From Daedaleopsis sinensis (Eukaryota > Basidiomycota > Agaricomycetes > Polyporales > Polyporaceae): a stretch of 64,000 nucleotides of DNA. Each line of letters begins with the position of its first letter. The stretch's first letter is position 1. The stretch is from NCBI GenBank assembly GCA_033807695.1, contig CM066301.1:1178001-1242000 (forward strand), read 5' to 3'. A program made the translations under genes and the position numbers. Below are positions 46,617 to 59,100 of this stretch, piece after piece. The notes under the pieces were generated by a model. The model saw nothing but the letters and a program-made list of their open reading frames with translations, was not told the DNA's origin and did no database searches.

Positions 46617-49070
46617 ATGTCTTTCTTGCTTACTGCGTATGGAGCTACCGCCCTTCTCGTGGTGGTATCCATCTTCCTTCGAATACGTGCTCGGAGCACG
46701 CTCAAACATATCCAAGGTCCTCCGTCGCCTTCCTTCCTACTTGGTAAGCATTCTACGGGATTGCACGACTCGTCGTTGACCTCTCCAAACTCTCCCCCTT
46801 CACTTCAGGACACGAATCCGAGCTAGAGAACCGCAAGAATATTGGAGATCCAGAGTTCAAGTGGATGCAGCAATATGGCGCCACTTGGAAGATTCGAGGG
46901 TGTTTCGGGGTACGGTTTGAACTCTCGGGACAATCCCCAAGTACATACTGACGGTGTGCCGCTCAGACTGATATTATCATGACCGCTGACCCAAAGGTCC
47001 GTGCCGTATACTTGTCCATTCGTGCCGTATCAGTCAATCTCACCCCTGGGCTCTAGGCGTTGCAACACATTTTCCAGAAGGCTGGGTACGATTACGTGAA
47101 GAGGCCGTTCCTACATCACTTCGCCTACCTTGCTACTGGCCCTGGGATCATCACCACTAACGGTAGATTTTTGATTATCCAACTTCTATTGTGTCGTCGT
47201 TCTTCTAATTTTCCCTTCAGCTTACGACCATCATCGTCACCGCAAGAGCATGAATCCGGCCTTCAGTGCCACCCATCTGCGTACCTTCTTACCTTTGTTT
47301 CAACGTATCGGTAGTAAGGTGTGCTCACCCTTAAACGCGATATCGTCCTTTCACTGCTCACCTTATATCTGAACGATAGCTATCCGAGAAATGGAAGCTG
47401 AAACTTGACGATACGAATAAGAGTGCTACGGAATTAATGGTTAACGAATGGCTTTCGCATACCACCCTAGATATTATAGGAGAAGGTATGTGTTCTCGTC
47501 TAACCACTTCCCCCATAGAGTCCTCACAGACGATCAACATGTCCGAACGTCTCGACTCTCCTGTAGCCGCCTTCCAGTACGACTTCGGCGCTCTTGACGG
47601 CGGACTCGGTAATCCTTTGTCAGAATCGTATCACAACCTTGCGTGAGCGATCCGCGGTCCTCCATCCCACAGATCTTATGATCTCTGACGACGATGTTCA
47701 CAGGAAAGATGTAGCGCACAACATGTCTGCTGCCGGGTTGCTCATTCGAGCGACGTGGGATTACACTCCACAGTGTATTCTGAAGCTATTCCGATTCCTC
47801 CCTTTCGAACCATTCATACGCCTCCGTAACATGGAGCGCCTCTTCGTTGACTATGGCAAACGCATGATGCGGGACAAGCAAATTCAGAATGGTGATGCGG
47901 AGAAGCATGGGAACGAGAAGGATCTCATGAGTCTGCTCAGTGCGTTTTAAACCTTGACTTTACGATCTCTCTCCCTTCGACGGTCGTTCTCATGGTGTAT
48001 TATTGCAGTCAAGGCAAACTGTTCTACGGATCTGAAGACGCGTTTGACAGAAGCGGAAGTCATGGCGCAAATGGCCACACTGACGTTCGCAGGCCACGAG
48101 ACTACTGCGGTTACGCTGTCTTTCCTCTTATACGAGCTTGCGCGACACCCTCGCTACCAGGAACGCATGCGCGATGAGATCCGGACCGTACGAGCTCGGG
48201 TCACTGAACGAGGAGACCAAGAATTCACTATCGAAGACTTAGATTCGCTGTCTCTTACCGTGAATGCAATCAAGGTAGCTTGAATATCCAAACCTCGTCA
48301 TGCGCTGCCGACTCAAGTGGTGCTATCCCAGGAAACTCTACGTCTACACGCGGTTATCTCCCAGCTCCCGCGTGTAGCGTCAAAGAACGACATCCTTCCA
48401 CTCGCCTACCCGATTTTGACCACTACCGGAGAGGCTATAACCGAGATTCCGATTCGCGCTGGTCAAGTTGTCATCAGCTCTTTTGCTGCGTACCATCAGT
48501 GCGTCCTTCTTCGCCAGGCTCGCCTTCACTCTCAATGACTTACGTGACTAACTGGTCCCGGCACGATAGACTCACCGATATTTGGGGGGTGGACGCTGCG
48601 GTGTGGAACCCGGACCGGTTTCGCGACTCGACGAGCGTCGATCCGAAGCAAGTGAACGTTGGCGTCTTCGCGAATTTGTAAGTTCTTCGATTTTCGGTTC
48701 CGTCGTTCAACTCACTGAATCGTTTGCGATCCAAGGATGACCTTCTGTAAGGATTTGGAATCTGACAGTAATGGCCGCTGTGCTCACCCCGTGTTGATAG
48801 CTGCTGGCGTTCGTGCTTGCGTTGGGTGGCGTTTTTCGTGAGTTCCGGTCATTAAGCTCGATAAAACTCATGTGTTGATTAGACATTATAACTAGCATCA
48901 TTGAGATGCAGGCCATTCTGGCCGAGCTGATGGAACACTTTCGCTTTGCGCCTCCGGCGAAGGCGGTCGAGATACAGCGGACGTCCGTCGGGTTGACCAT
49001 GATCCCGATGATCAAAGGAGAGGAACATCTAGGAACAAGCATGCCTATCCGCATCTCCTTGGCGGAATGA
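46617..49070 (+). CDS. Cytochrome P450 monooxygenase
   Basis: Heme-thiolate oxygenase, ER-anchored. The ATG at 46617 begins MSFLLTAYGATALLVVVSIFL, a single N-terminal membrane anchor, followed by the Pro-rich hinge QGPPSPSFLL. About a dozen exons follow. Key motifs survive in order. The I-helix is FAGHETTAVT (AGxxT). The K-helix is ETLRLHAVI (ExxR). The PERF-like motif is WNPDRF. The heme loop FSAGVRACVGWRF is assembled from two exons (48735 region plus 48769-48819), with the axial Cys present. The C-terminus is ISLAE-stop at 49068. The micro-exon structure around 48730-48900 is intricate but keeps phase. The CYP family cannot be assigned without comparison; no partner genes suggest a biosynthetic cluster. 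Confidence 0.88.
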
Positions 49071-49416
49071 AGCCATCGAAGTGTCAGCCACGTCATTCCA
49101 GCGAGTAGGAAGGAAACACAGAAATGAAGGATCTGTGTTAAGTCCCGATATAATTGGGAGGGGCGAGTTACCTAAATAGGAGTTTATTTCACGACATGTA
49201 TTCAGTAGACCTCACACTTTCGCTGTTGAATGCGCGATATAAATAGCTGGTTAGTATGCACAATGTAGCTTCGAGCAACAGACCAACAACAGACATCCCT
49301 AATTTGCAAATTCAGCGCTGTTAACGCGTGTGTGGCGACGCGTCGGGCGGCTCGGGCCACCATTCCATTCTCAACCATCACCCTCATCTGCCCACTCGTT
49401 CACCCTCACGCGCAGG
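49071..49416. other. Intergenic region before F-box B
   Basis: About 345 bp between the P450 stop and the F-box B start. TATAAAT occurs at about 49238 as a possible TATA element. Nothing else is seen. Confidence 0.5.
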
Positions 49417-51751
49417 ATGGAGAAGCCCAAGATTAGCCAGCACTCGCGTGTCGCTCGGCAGAAACCACGACCAATCGTAGATACCAAGGGCAAGAGACCG
49501 ACTCGGACAGGTAGGAATACTGGGAAACTTCGAGTCATGCTCGTGATGAACCTGCCTGTCGACGTGTTTCTTGAGGTACGTTACTCACCCGACTTGGTTC
49601 ACAGGCCTTTCAAGCTGCTATGTACTTATCGCTCACTTCGACGATTTCGACTCTGACAGATCGCGTCACACCTGCATCCTCTGGATCTTCTCCATCTCGC
49701 CCGTGTCTCGAATGAGCTACGAAGCATGCTCATGTCACGACACATGCGAAGCGTATGGATAGTGGCTCGGAATGGGATATATCCACCTATGCCTGACTGC
49801 CCGGACAATGTCAGCGAGCCTCAGTACGCCTCCCTAGTGTTCGAGCGTTCGTGCATCGTCAGTGCAACTTCGCTTTGCATCCGGGCTACTACTGGCATCT
49901 CCTAATCTAGTCCTAATAGGCATGTGGCGCTGGCAGAGCCTCGAAGGTTAGTTACGCAACTTGTCTAAGACTCTGTGGCCCCTGTTGGAGGACCAAGTAT
50001 GTCAATCTTCACAGATAGTAGTGGGGTGCTAATCTCGATATAGTGTCAAGAGAGGTATCACCATGGCAAGAGCAATTCGTATTCAGAAGGACGTCGAAAT
50101 CATGGAGGTTATCTTCGACATGCTACCGCCAGTTGAAGGAAGGTGTATACTCACCTTTGTATAAGCAACGGAGTACTCACATTGAGATACAGGTTACAAT
50201 TCCAAAGAGCCTTTCACTGAGTTGGACCACAGTTCAGGTGACAGCTTCTACGAGGCAGATTTCGTTGCTGTGGTCAAGCAATATAAAGATATATTGTCCA
50301 CTCAAGACCCCGATGCGCTCGAGCGGTTCATAGAGGCCCGTTATTCCTTCACCCTATCCAGGATGAACGTGAGTCGTGACTCCAACTTCAGCGTGTTCTG
50401 TATATCTATCCCTAACTCACACAAATCTGTACTACAGTTCAATCAACAATTATACGTCTGGGGCATAGCTCGAGATCGAGAGAAATCTGAGCGGGCAGCC
50501 TGCGCAAAGAAAGATCGCGAAGCCGCGTGGGTACCGTTCACAATACCGTCTTTCTTACACCGTCTGAACTGTCTATCTTAGTATACGGGTCAAGTTGGAA
50601 GACGTTGGCTACAAACTGTCAGACTATCCGGCCCAATACTACGGCTCATCCTTCTACAAGATGCTATCGCAACCCCGTCAGCTGACTCCGCGAAGTATGC
50701 CTGTCTTTCTTCTTGCATGGAATGATCCTCATCTCGTTCTTTTTGCAGTTTGGAAGACCATCTGCCCCAAGATGGTTAAGATCTTGGAAGCCGAGCGCGT
50801 CCGGCGAGAAGACGAAGCATTCGTAGCCAAATGGTCAACCCGGCTAAATCGGCTCAGAACAATCTATGAAGCTTATCTCCAGAAAGACCGCGCGCAATAC
50901 GAGTGGAAGCGTACTCTACCCCCTTGGGGAGAGGCTCTGAGGCTTCGCTGGGTTCGGAATCTGGTGGCCTCTGCTGAACCACAGGAAGCCGTGACCGAAG
51001 AACAACTCCTCGCCATCGAGACGCAGTTGATCGAGGATGCCGAAGAGTACCGGGCGTGCGTGCGACGCGACCTAGTTGCGATGATCAAGATCAAGGCCAC
51101 GGCGTCGAGCGTGCCCGAGCAGAAGCGCATAGGAAAGACGAAGCGCGCAACTAGCAAGGGCAAGTCGGGCAAGAATGGGAAAGGCAAGAAACGGGCAGAG
51201 ACAAGCTCCGAGGAGGAGTCGGACGCGAGCGTGGACTCGGACCACGACCAGGATTGCGTCAAGCGCGATGTGGACAGCGACGAAGCTGCGGATATGGCGC
51301 TGCTGAATCTACATACGTCGATATTCTCGTGCAACTACTGCCCCTCGGAGGAAAGCCGTTTCCTCACGTACCACGCCGTACTGGAGCATTGTCAAATACG
51401 CCACAGGAATTCTGAATGGTCTCTGGACTGTTCGCAAACTATCGTGGTGGATCCAGATGCTGCGGCGGGCTTGGTACCGATTGTTCTTGATCATCTGAAG
51501 CTTCCCCGCGACACCGGGCTCTTCGCGTTGTACCAGGAGCTCTCCTCGGAAGTCGGGCGAGTAGAGTGTACGTGTTTGTCCCCCCGAAGCTGGGACACTA
51601 GTAAGCCCGGTATCATAGGAGAGCTGGTATGTCGTTTCGATGTCACAGTACTTGATAATACAGGAAAACTGTCTGACTGACAACGATATTGTGCGGTTTT
51701 TAGGCCACCCATTTGACGATTTGGAATGACATCTCGTCAGTCTATAGCTAA
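49417..51751 (+). CDS. F-box-like protein, paralogue B
   Basis: Same architecture as paralogue A. Exon 1 (49417-49575) starts MEKPKISQHSRVARQ and ends at LPVDVFLE. Exon 2 starts at 49660 with IASHLHPLDLLHLARVSNELRSML. The Cys cluster (CGAGRAS..., RLCGPCWRT) follows, then a helical middle (ILEAERVRREDEAFVAKWSTRL), a Lys-rich linker and an acidic stretch. A C2H2-like finger (CNYCPSEESRFLTYHAVLEHCQIRH) follows. The last exon is probably 51704-51751, spliced in phase after the GTATGT donor near 51626; the end is moderately certain. No disabling mutation was seen. The gene lies 120 bp upstream of the 5' LTR of the retrotransposon, so its terminator may be close to the insertion. Confidence 0.72.
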
Positions 51752-51865
51752 GGTTCTTCGTTTGCGGCCTATCAGCTCATTTAATCGTCTTTTGGCAGGC
51801 ACACATTTGACAGGCACAAGTACAACTTCTCTGCTCCTACTACTACAACTTGTTCGGCGGTGTAG

Positions 51866-51870
51866 GAGTC
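51866..51870. repeat. Target-site duplication, left (GAGTC)
   Basis: GAGTC directly before the 5' LTR, repeated at 61975-61979 directly after the 3' LTR. A 5-bp duplication is normal for Ty3/gypsy integration. Confidence 0.9.
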
Positions 51871-52052
51871 TGTAAGGGGCGCCTACTAGGTTATCGTGGG
51901 AAGCTACTATACAGTACATACTAGTAGTGATGGGCGTTACTGGACATTAGAACGCCCATCGTCTTCACACCCACTCCTGTAAACCACTAGGTTCCGTCGT
52001 CAATTGAACGCGGTTCAGAGTATCTCAGGCGTGACTAGACGTATTACTTACA
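51871..52052 (+). repeat. 5' LTR
   Basis: A 182-bp repeat TGTAAGGGGC...ATTACTTACA. It contains a perfect 10-bp hairpin, GATGGGCGTT (51929-51938) with AACGCCCATC (51951-51960). It should carry the element's promoter; no clear TATA box is seen, although CTATACAG occurs near 51907. Confidence 0.93.
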
Positions 52053-52126
52053 CTTTTTTACTCTCCATTAGGTTCTTTGACACGGATCCCCAGGGAACCG
52101 CCGAAAACCTATCAAACACGATATAC

Positions 52127-55100
52127 ATGTCAAAAGGCAAGAAAAAATCCGCCGCAAAGCGCGAGGCGTCGCTGCGATCAGCGCACGACTCGCGACAGGC
52201 CGATCCTCCCGACCTCAACCCGGTGGAGGACCCGCCTGCGGATGAAGAAGAGGGGAGACCGGGAGGTCACCCGCGCGACGGCAGCATGGGCTCTTCGCTC
52301 ACGCCGCTGGAGGAGTCCCCTCGGTCACCAGGTGAGCCCATCGACCACGCTCTCTCTCTCTCCGACCAAGCTAGCCCACGCGTAATGCGTACAAGCGGGC
52401 AGCTCAGTCTGGTTGACGAGGTGGGCTCGCTAGTCACACGGGCGCAGGAGCAGTACGATGATATGCAGGATCATATTACGGACTGCCTGGTGGCACAGAA
52501 AGAGCTCACCGAGCGTTTCCGTGCACTCAGGCAGTCCACTCGTGATGAGCGTGCCGCCATAGAACGGACAATGAGGGACATTCGCACCCGATACCTGTTG
52601 GTCGACGGTGGCGATGGTGGGCCGCAAGAGCGGCAGGGTACGCTGGTACCCGATCGAGCCCCCAAGGAGGAAGGGGAGGAAAAGCCATGGGCAGGCAGCC
52701 CCACTCGCAGCCTCGATCGCGTTCAAGGACCTTCGCGTGCTGAGGCCCGAGACGCTACCCCTAGCCATAGTGCACTGGCTCAGTCCACGGCACGTATCGA
52801 CCGGCCCGCTGCGCCTGATCACCGCCTATTCCGAGACCGCGAAGACGACGAATCGTCGTCCGTGTACCGCGACCGGCGTGACGCGCAGAACCACGCGCTC
52901 GCGCGTGAACACTACGAGGAGGGCGTCCGCGAACGCGACCGTCTGGCCACCAAGTGGTGGAACAAGCATGTCGTAGGCGCGGACGGACCCGACCCCGACC
53001 CCGACTCGAGCGATAGTAGCGACGACCACGCGTCGTCCCGTAGAAGCACCGCCCGTAGCACTGGTAATAAATCGAGTCACGAGCACCGCAATAGGGAGGA
53101 GCGTGATCGGCCCCAGGGGCAGTATGACTCTCGCGAAGCTAGGCGACCCAGTGGCCTTCCAGCGAGCACTGGGAACACCCGGGTTCGACCCACTGCCGCG
53201 AATGTGGACGCCGCACGAAGACAACAGACGGTCCAGCTACCGTCTCGCGACCTCGCGCGCAGCCCCACATACCTGCATGCAGAGGAGTCCCCGATTGCGT
53301 CCGGTCACTCGACTGACCCCAACGCGGAGTATATTGATCAGCACCTGCGGGCGATAAGAACCGCCATCCGTAAGCGCGTCGACGCCGAGATCGACGAACG
53401 GTCTGTGCTGAAGAACGTAAAGAATATCCCTACGCCTGACAAGTACAGTGGGCGGGATGACGCCGAGGAGTTCCTCGCATGGTTAAAAGCCATACTGCGA
53501 TGGCTGGAAATCCAGCGAATCGTAGGATCCGAGTTGGATGGCGACCGCGTCACGGTCCTGGGTCAGTTCCTGACTGGGGCTGCCCTGGACTGGTATGATG
53601 AAGTCGTTGACAACATACATCCACAGGGACGGGTATGGGTCTTCGAGGACGCGATCTGCGCGATGTTCAAACGATTTATACACAAGTCCACGGCACGTTC
53701 AGCGGCCGACAAGTTTCAAGCCGCGCGATACGGCAAGTCGAGCGGCGTGAACGGGCTCTGGGAGTATTTAATCAAGTGGGCTATGAAGATGCCCCGCTAC
53801 CCGGACGATTACACGTTCAACCGGCGGTTCATCGACGCGCTCCCCGAAGACATAGTGGTCCCTATGTTCCGGAACAAAGGTGTATCCGTCGAGCGATCGA
53901 CGCCTGCCTCCCTCAAGCGAATAGCGTTGGAACAAGAGGATAACAATAGGGTAGTGGAGGACTATCGGTCATCCCATCGCACTGCGACGCGACCTGCAGA
54001 GCAGTCCCCCGGCCGTCCGACTGGACTAAACGCCGCACGCTCTCAGAACGCGCTACGACCCCGTCCGTATGGCGCAGACCGGCGACCCGATCGGCCGCGC
54101 GATCGCACGACGGATGATAGGGCAGGATATGCGCGGCCGGCTGCTCGCGCCGAGCCACAGAATGCCCGACCCCCGCCGCCGCTGGCACGCGCGTCGGCCG
54201 CCGCCGCACCCACGGGTAACACAGTACCCCGGGTGGCCTCAGCGGCAGCCACAACGGCCCCGACGCGAACGATCCGTTGCTACAATTGCAACCGCGAAGG
54301 CCACATCGCCTCGGCATGCCCGCAACCGCGAGTGATGCACCGCGCCGCTCGAGTAGTGGAATCCGAGGCGCAACCCGATCACCAGCAGCCTCGCATCGTT
54401 GATGACAGGGAGCCTACGGACGTCACCATGCCGGCCCCGACGGCCGAGCCTGCGGTACTGCGCGATGGTGGGAACTCACCCCCACCGTCCGAGGCCGTTG
54501 ATCCAGACGACATGAACCCCGATCAGCTCGGGGAGTATCTCGATAACGAGTACCAGGTCTACGGCGGGTCCCAATACGACTCGGAGGACTACGCACACGA
54601 CAACAACGTACTCGACGACTATGATCTCGAGGAGGGCGATAACGACGTCTACTTTGGGATGATGCGTCGCCAGCCGCTTGAGCCTGAGGACAGCGACGTT
54701 GAGTCGGTACTGGGAACGGAGAGCAGTAACGCGTCCGCTACGGACCTCATACGCGAGGACTTTACCGGATTCACAAGGTCGGAGGTGCTACAGCAAGGCA
54801 GTGCGCTCGGACTCGCAATATTCGAAGCGACGGTGGCCCGTCTGGCGGAACTCGACACTCCATCACCACCGTCTGAGGACTTCGAGGACTTGCCCCCGCT
54901 CGCGGACGAGTCCCATCCGATGCATGTAACAAACGACGCAGCTAGCCAGCTTCAGGCCGAGGCTCAGTATCGCAATCAGTTCGGAACGGAGCAGCTGAGG
55001 GCGGAGATACCGCTGGCGTCAGAAGCTATGGACGCATGGAACACATTCGAGAACGGGCCCCAGGGCGATCGGGAATTCCAGTACATGCGTGCCATGGTAT

Positions 55101-56059
55101 ACCGATTGATTGGGGCTAATCAATATCTATGCTCAACACTCGAGCAGGAGCGCGAGGCCCGACAGCAGCTGCTGCATCAACACTCTGATCTCCAGCGCGA
55201 GCGCGACAGGATGCATTCGCACATCGCATGGTCGCGCCGCGAGATTGGCTGGGCACTCGAGCGCGAGCAGTCTGCCCTCAACATGATGAACACCGCGCTA
55301 ATGCGCGGTGCAGAGGCTCTGAACGAGAACCGAGACCGTATTCGCATCCGCGAGGAGATCCTGAATCACCCACTTTCTCCGGACCTCACCGACGACATGT
55401 TCGAGGGCGACTACCTCGACGACCCGTCTATGTCCACCGCCAATCACGTCCTGCAGCGTGCAACAGCGCAGGGACCGAACCCGCCTGCGTACCAGGGGCG
55501 TGGACCCGCCCTGCGGGCTATGACTACTGCAACCCGAAGTGTTGTGGTCGCACCCCCCACCATGCCAGCAGACATGGCGACTCGAGCACGTACGGGTCGC
55601 CGCCCTATTCCGCGGCGCATCGAGCAGACCTGTCTCGCGTTCATTATGCGGGTTAACGGGTTGGAAGCGTTGGTGCTACTCGACTCGGGCAGCACAGGCG
55701 ACTCCATCAGCCCGGACTTTGCGCGAGTCTGCGACGCACAGGTAATGGAATTGGAGAATCCTGCTACGCTCCAACTCGGATGCGTGGGCAGTCGATCACG
55801 TATCAACCGAGGAGTCCGCGTCCCTATTGCTATGGAAGGATTCAACACCGAAAATTATCTCGATATCGTCAACCTCGACCGCTACGACGTGGTACTCGGT
55901 ACTCCATTCATGCGGCGATTCGGGGTACTGCTCGACTTTGGAAGCAGTCGCGCTACCATACAGGGAGTCAACTACGCGGCCCTCACACCGCGCGAGGAGG
56001 ACCGTCAGGCCAACCGCCGCAACGCTACGCCTGCAGCGGCGAGGCAGCGGTCTGAATGA
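52127..56059 (+). CDS. gag-pr: Retrotransposon ORF1: Gag and aspartic protease
   Basis: 1310 codons from the ATG at 52127 to TGA at 56057. The frame is open into the LTR, but there is no earlier ATG. The N-terminus is basic (MSKGKKKSAAKREASL), then charged and low-complexity. A coiled coil lies around residues 105-155. The capsid domain (retrotrans_gag type) spans about 400-610, with DAEEFLAWLKAILRW and ALDWYDEVVDNI. The nucleocapsid zinc knuckle is C718-x2-C-x4-H-x4-C. After an acidic region and a second helical segment comes the protease: LLDSGSTGDSIS (catalytic Asp about 1186) and YDVVLGTPFM. Having protease in ORF1, before the stop, is unlike the usual fungal single polyprotein. The stop sits in GAA-TGA-CTA, a leaky context, in frame with ORF2. 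Confidence 0.92.
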   Translation: MSKGKKKSAAKREASLRSAHDSRQADPPDLNPVEDPPADEEEGRPGGHPRDGSMGSSLTPLEESPRSPGEPIDHALSLSDQASPRVMRTSGQLSLVDEVGSLVTRAQEQYDDMQDHITDCLVAQKELTERFRALRQSTRDERAAIERTMRDIRTRYLLVDGGDGGPQERQGTLVPDRAPKEEGEEKPWAGSPTRSLDRVQGPSRAEARDATPSHSALAQSTARIDRPAAPDHRLFRDREDDESSSVYRDRRDAQNHALAREHYEEGVRERDRLATKWWNKHVVGADGPDPDPDSSDSSDDHASSRRSTARSTGNKSSHEHRNREERDRPQGQYDSREARRPSGLPASTGNTRVRPTAANVDAARRQQTVQLPSRDLARSPTYLHAEESPIASGHSTDPNAEYIDQHLRAIRTAIRKRVDAEIDERSVLKNVKNIPTPDKYSGRDDAEEFLAWLKAILRWLEIQRIVGSELDGDRVTVLGQFLTGAALDWYDEVVDNIHPQGRVWVFEDAICAMFKRFIHKSTARSAADKFQAARYGKSSGVNGLWEYLIKWAMKMPRYPDDYTFNRRFIDALPEDIVVPMFRNKGVSVERSTPASLKRIALEQEDNNRVVEDYRSSHRTATRPAEQSPGRPTGLNAARSQNALRPRPYGADRRPDRPRDRTTDDRAGYARPAARAEPQNARPPPPLARASAAAAPTGNTVPRVASAAATTAPTRTIRCYNCNREGHIASACPQPRVMHRAARVVESEAQPDHQQPRIVDDREPTDVTMPAPTAEPAVLRDGGNSPPPSEAVDPDDMNPDQLGEYLDNEYQVYGGSQYDSEDYAHDNNVLDDYDLEEGDNDVYFGMMRRQPLEPEDSDVESVLGTESSNASATDLIREDFTGFTRSEVLQQGSALGLAIFEATVARLAELDTPSPPSEDFEDLPPLADESHPMHVTNDAASQLQAEAQYRNQFGTEQLRAEIPLASEAMDAWNTFENGPQGDREFQYMRAMVYRLIGANQYLCSTLEQEREARQQLLHQHSDLQRERDRMHSHIAWSRREIGWALEREQSALNMMNTALMRGAEALNENRDRIRIREEILNHPLSPDLTDDMFEGDYLDDPSMSTANHVLQRATAQGPNPPAYQGRGPALRAMTTATRSVVVAPPTMPADMATRARTGRRPIPRRIEQTCLAFIMRVNGLEALVLLDSGSTGDSISPDFARVCDAQVMELENPATLQLGCVGSRSRINRGVRVPIAMEGFNTENYLDIVNLDRYDVVLGTPFMRRFGVLLDFGSSRATIQGVNYAALTPREEDRQANRRNATPAAARQRSE

Positions 56060-56062
56060 CTA
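56054..56062 (+). promoter_or_regulatory. Candidate stop-codon readthrough site 1 (UGA CUA)
   Basis: GAATGACTA: the ORF1 stop TGA followed by CTA. The next 19 codons to the ORF2 ATG (56117) are open in the same frame. UGA followed by CUA is an established readthrough-promoting context. A GC-rich palindrome (GGCGCTGCGCC) begins about 25 nt downstream and could add structure. The overlapping ATGA could alternatively support reinitiation, but into a different frame that closes within about 30 codons. Confidence 0.65.
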
Positions 56063-56116
56063 TCACCGCCCATACAAAACGGCGCTGCGCCCAAGGTATC
56101 GCTCCGCGCGATCACC

Positions 56117-59100
56117 ATGGGACAGCTTATAGCCGGCGATAAGGGTCGAGATCTCGACATCGACTCTGTTCGCACCAAAATTCTGAGCGACTACGCAGAC
56201 TTGTTCCAGCCTGTACCGCCGGTTCTCCCTCCTATTCGTGATATTAGCCATACTATACCGCTAATTGATGAAACAAAACGTTACAAGTACCGCCTCCCCA
56301 AGTGTCCCGATGCCCTGAAGGGCAAGTTGCTTGAGAAAATCGAGCGGTACACGGCCGCGGGGTGGTGGCAGCCAGCTCAGGTCGAGCAGGCTGCCCCATT
56401 GCTGTGTGTGTATAAGAAGGACGGTGGACTGCGCACGGTAGTGGACCTGAGACAGCGGAACGACAACACTGTCAAGGACGTCACCCCGTTCCCGGATCAA
56501 GATCAGATCCGTATGGACTTTGCCCGCGCGAGATTCCGCACTAAGCTAGACATGTCCGATGCCTATGAACAAATCCGTATAACGGACGGTGACGTAGGAA
56601 AGACCGCTTTCGCTACGATATACGGAACATTCCTCAGCCTCGTTACTCAGCAGGGCGACTGTAATGCACCGTCGACGTTCCAACGACTTATGGTATCCAT
56701 ATTTCGCAGCAAGATCGGTATATGCATCCATGTATACTTGGATGATATCTTCATCTTCTCGAACACACTGGGCGAGCATATCGAGCACGTCTACTGGTGT
56801 TTGAACCTAGTGCGAAAACACAGAATGTACCTCAGTCAGAAGAAGTGCGACGTGCTATCTCGCCGCGCTGACTGCTTGGGGCACATTGTGGATGACAAGG
56901 GGCTCCACGCCGACACTGATAAAATGATACGCATCCGCGAGTGGCCTACACCAAGAAATTACAACGAGGTGCAACAGTTCCTAGGACTGGTGCAATACTT
57001 GGCCCACTTCATGCCTGACGTGTCCGCGTACATGTCCCCATTGTCGGCTATCACGAAGAACGGGCAGTCATTCTCTTGGAGACCGATGCATGACAAGTGT
57101 TTCGCGTCCATAAAGAACATGGCTTGTAAGGTCCCGATATTGCGACCAATCGACCTGTCTAATCGAGACCCCATCTGGGTGATCACCGACGCATCCATCA
57201 CTGGCGTCGGGGCACTATACGGCCAAGGACCGGAGTGGCAGACTTGTCGGCCAGCGGGCTTTATGTCGAAAAAATTCACGACCGCGCAGCACTCGTACTT
57301 CACATATGAGCAGGAGGCATTGGGCGCGCTTGAGGCCCTGATCAAGTGGGAGGATAAGCTCATCGGCCGTCATTTCAAACTAGTCACTGATCACAAGGCC
57401 CTCACATTCTTGTCGGACAAGAAGAAGCTGCCGGGCCGAGTTGAACGGTGGATCGAATTCCTCGCGCGGTTCGATTACGAGATTATTCACGTACCGGGCG
57501 AATTGAACAAAGTGGCAGACGCTCTATCACGATACTACGCGTCGGAAGCAGGAGACGTCGTGCACGCACCATACGACTTGGTATCCGCCGACGTCCGCCT
57601 TGACCCGGATGGGGAAACGCTCTCCGAGCCGCGGGTGGCAGAACTCCGCGCACAACGTGTGCTTGAGGCTGTAGAACCACGTCGCGAGGAAGCACGGGCG
57701 TTGAACGACCATCTGCCCGCCAACTCACAACAACAGAGCGCAGAAGCGGAACACGACCCGGTGGCGATCGACTCCGTAGTGCAGCAACCGCTGCTTCGAC
57801 CTTCCATCGAAGGTCGGATGGACTTGATCGGAGCTCTAAAGGCGGGATTCGCACAGGACGCTCTGTTCAAGAAAATCGCAGAGCACCCCACGCACCACAA
57901 GCGGTTCCGAGTACGTGACGGACTCGTTGAGCACTCAGCGGCTTCTGGCCGTTGGGTACTGTGCGTCCCGAACGTGATGCATGGTCAGCGGCGGTTAGTA
58001 CAGTTGATCGTGGACCATGCACACACATTAATAGGCCACATGGGGACAACCAAGACTGGTGACTATGTCCGTCGGTGGTTCTGGTGGCCGTCGATATCTA
58101 AGGATATTGAAAAGTTCTGCAAGTCCTGCGGCACGTGTCAGACAACCAAGTCAGCGACACAGCGCCCGCAGGGATTGCTGCATAATCTACCCATACCCAC
58201 CAGGCCGTGGCAATCGATCGGCATGGACTTTGCAGGGCCCTTCCCGGACTGCGAGGGATACGACTACCTATGGATCATAGTATGCAGGATGACGGGGATG
58301 ACTCACCTGATTCCCCTCACCACCACCGCACGAGCCTCGGATCTGGCATGGCTATACGTGCGCGAGGTAGTGCGGCTGCACGGCCAACCGGAGTCCATAG
58401 TGTCGGACCGTGACCCCAAATTCACATCTAAATTCTGGCGTGAACTGCAACGTCTAATGGGGGTGAGGCTCCTAATGTCCACTGCATTCCACCCCCAGAC
58501 GGACGGGACGTCAGAACGGATGGTGCGCACAGTGTCCCAAATACTACGCACCATGGTCCGACCCGATCAGCGCGATTGGGCGAAGAAACTCCCGATGACT
58601 GAGTTCGCGGTGAACTCGAGTCGAAACTCCTCGACCGGGTTCGCGCCGTTCGAGCTCAACTATGGGTATGTGCCATCGATGATACGGGACGTGGAGCGTG
58701 AGCCCGCGCTGCCCGGTGTCAAAGACTTCGCGGATAGGGCACTGGACAACCTGCGGGAGGCACACGATGCGATCGTCGCAAGCCGCGTGTCTCAGACTCA
58801 CCACGCAAATAAAAAGCGACGCGATGAGAACTCACCGGAAGTGGATCCAGACTTCGCAGTCGGCAGGCTGGCTTACCTGTCTACGGCGAACCTGTCGCTG
58901 CCCAAGGGCCGCGCGCGTAAGCTGATGCCACGGTACATTGGGCCATACCGGATCTCCACGGCGAACCCATCGGCGTCGACCTACACGCTCGAGCTCCCGC
59001 CGGAACTGCGTGCACGCGGAATACATCCTACGTTTCATGCCAGCCTGCTGCGGCGTCATGAGCCGAACGATGCGACCGCGTTTCCCCATCGGGACGCAGG

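Noticed and set aside
52004..52126. Upstream extension of ORF1 into the 5' LTR
   Set aside because: The frame is open, but the first codon there is TTG, not ATG, and most of the stretch is LTR. The ATG at 52127 is the first true start.
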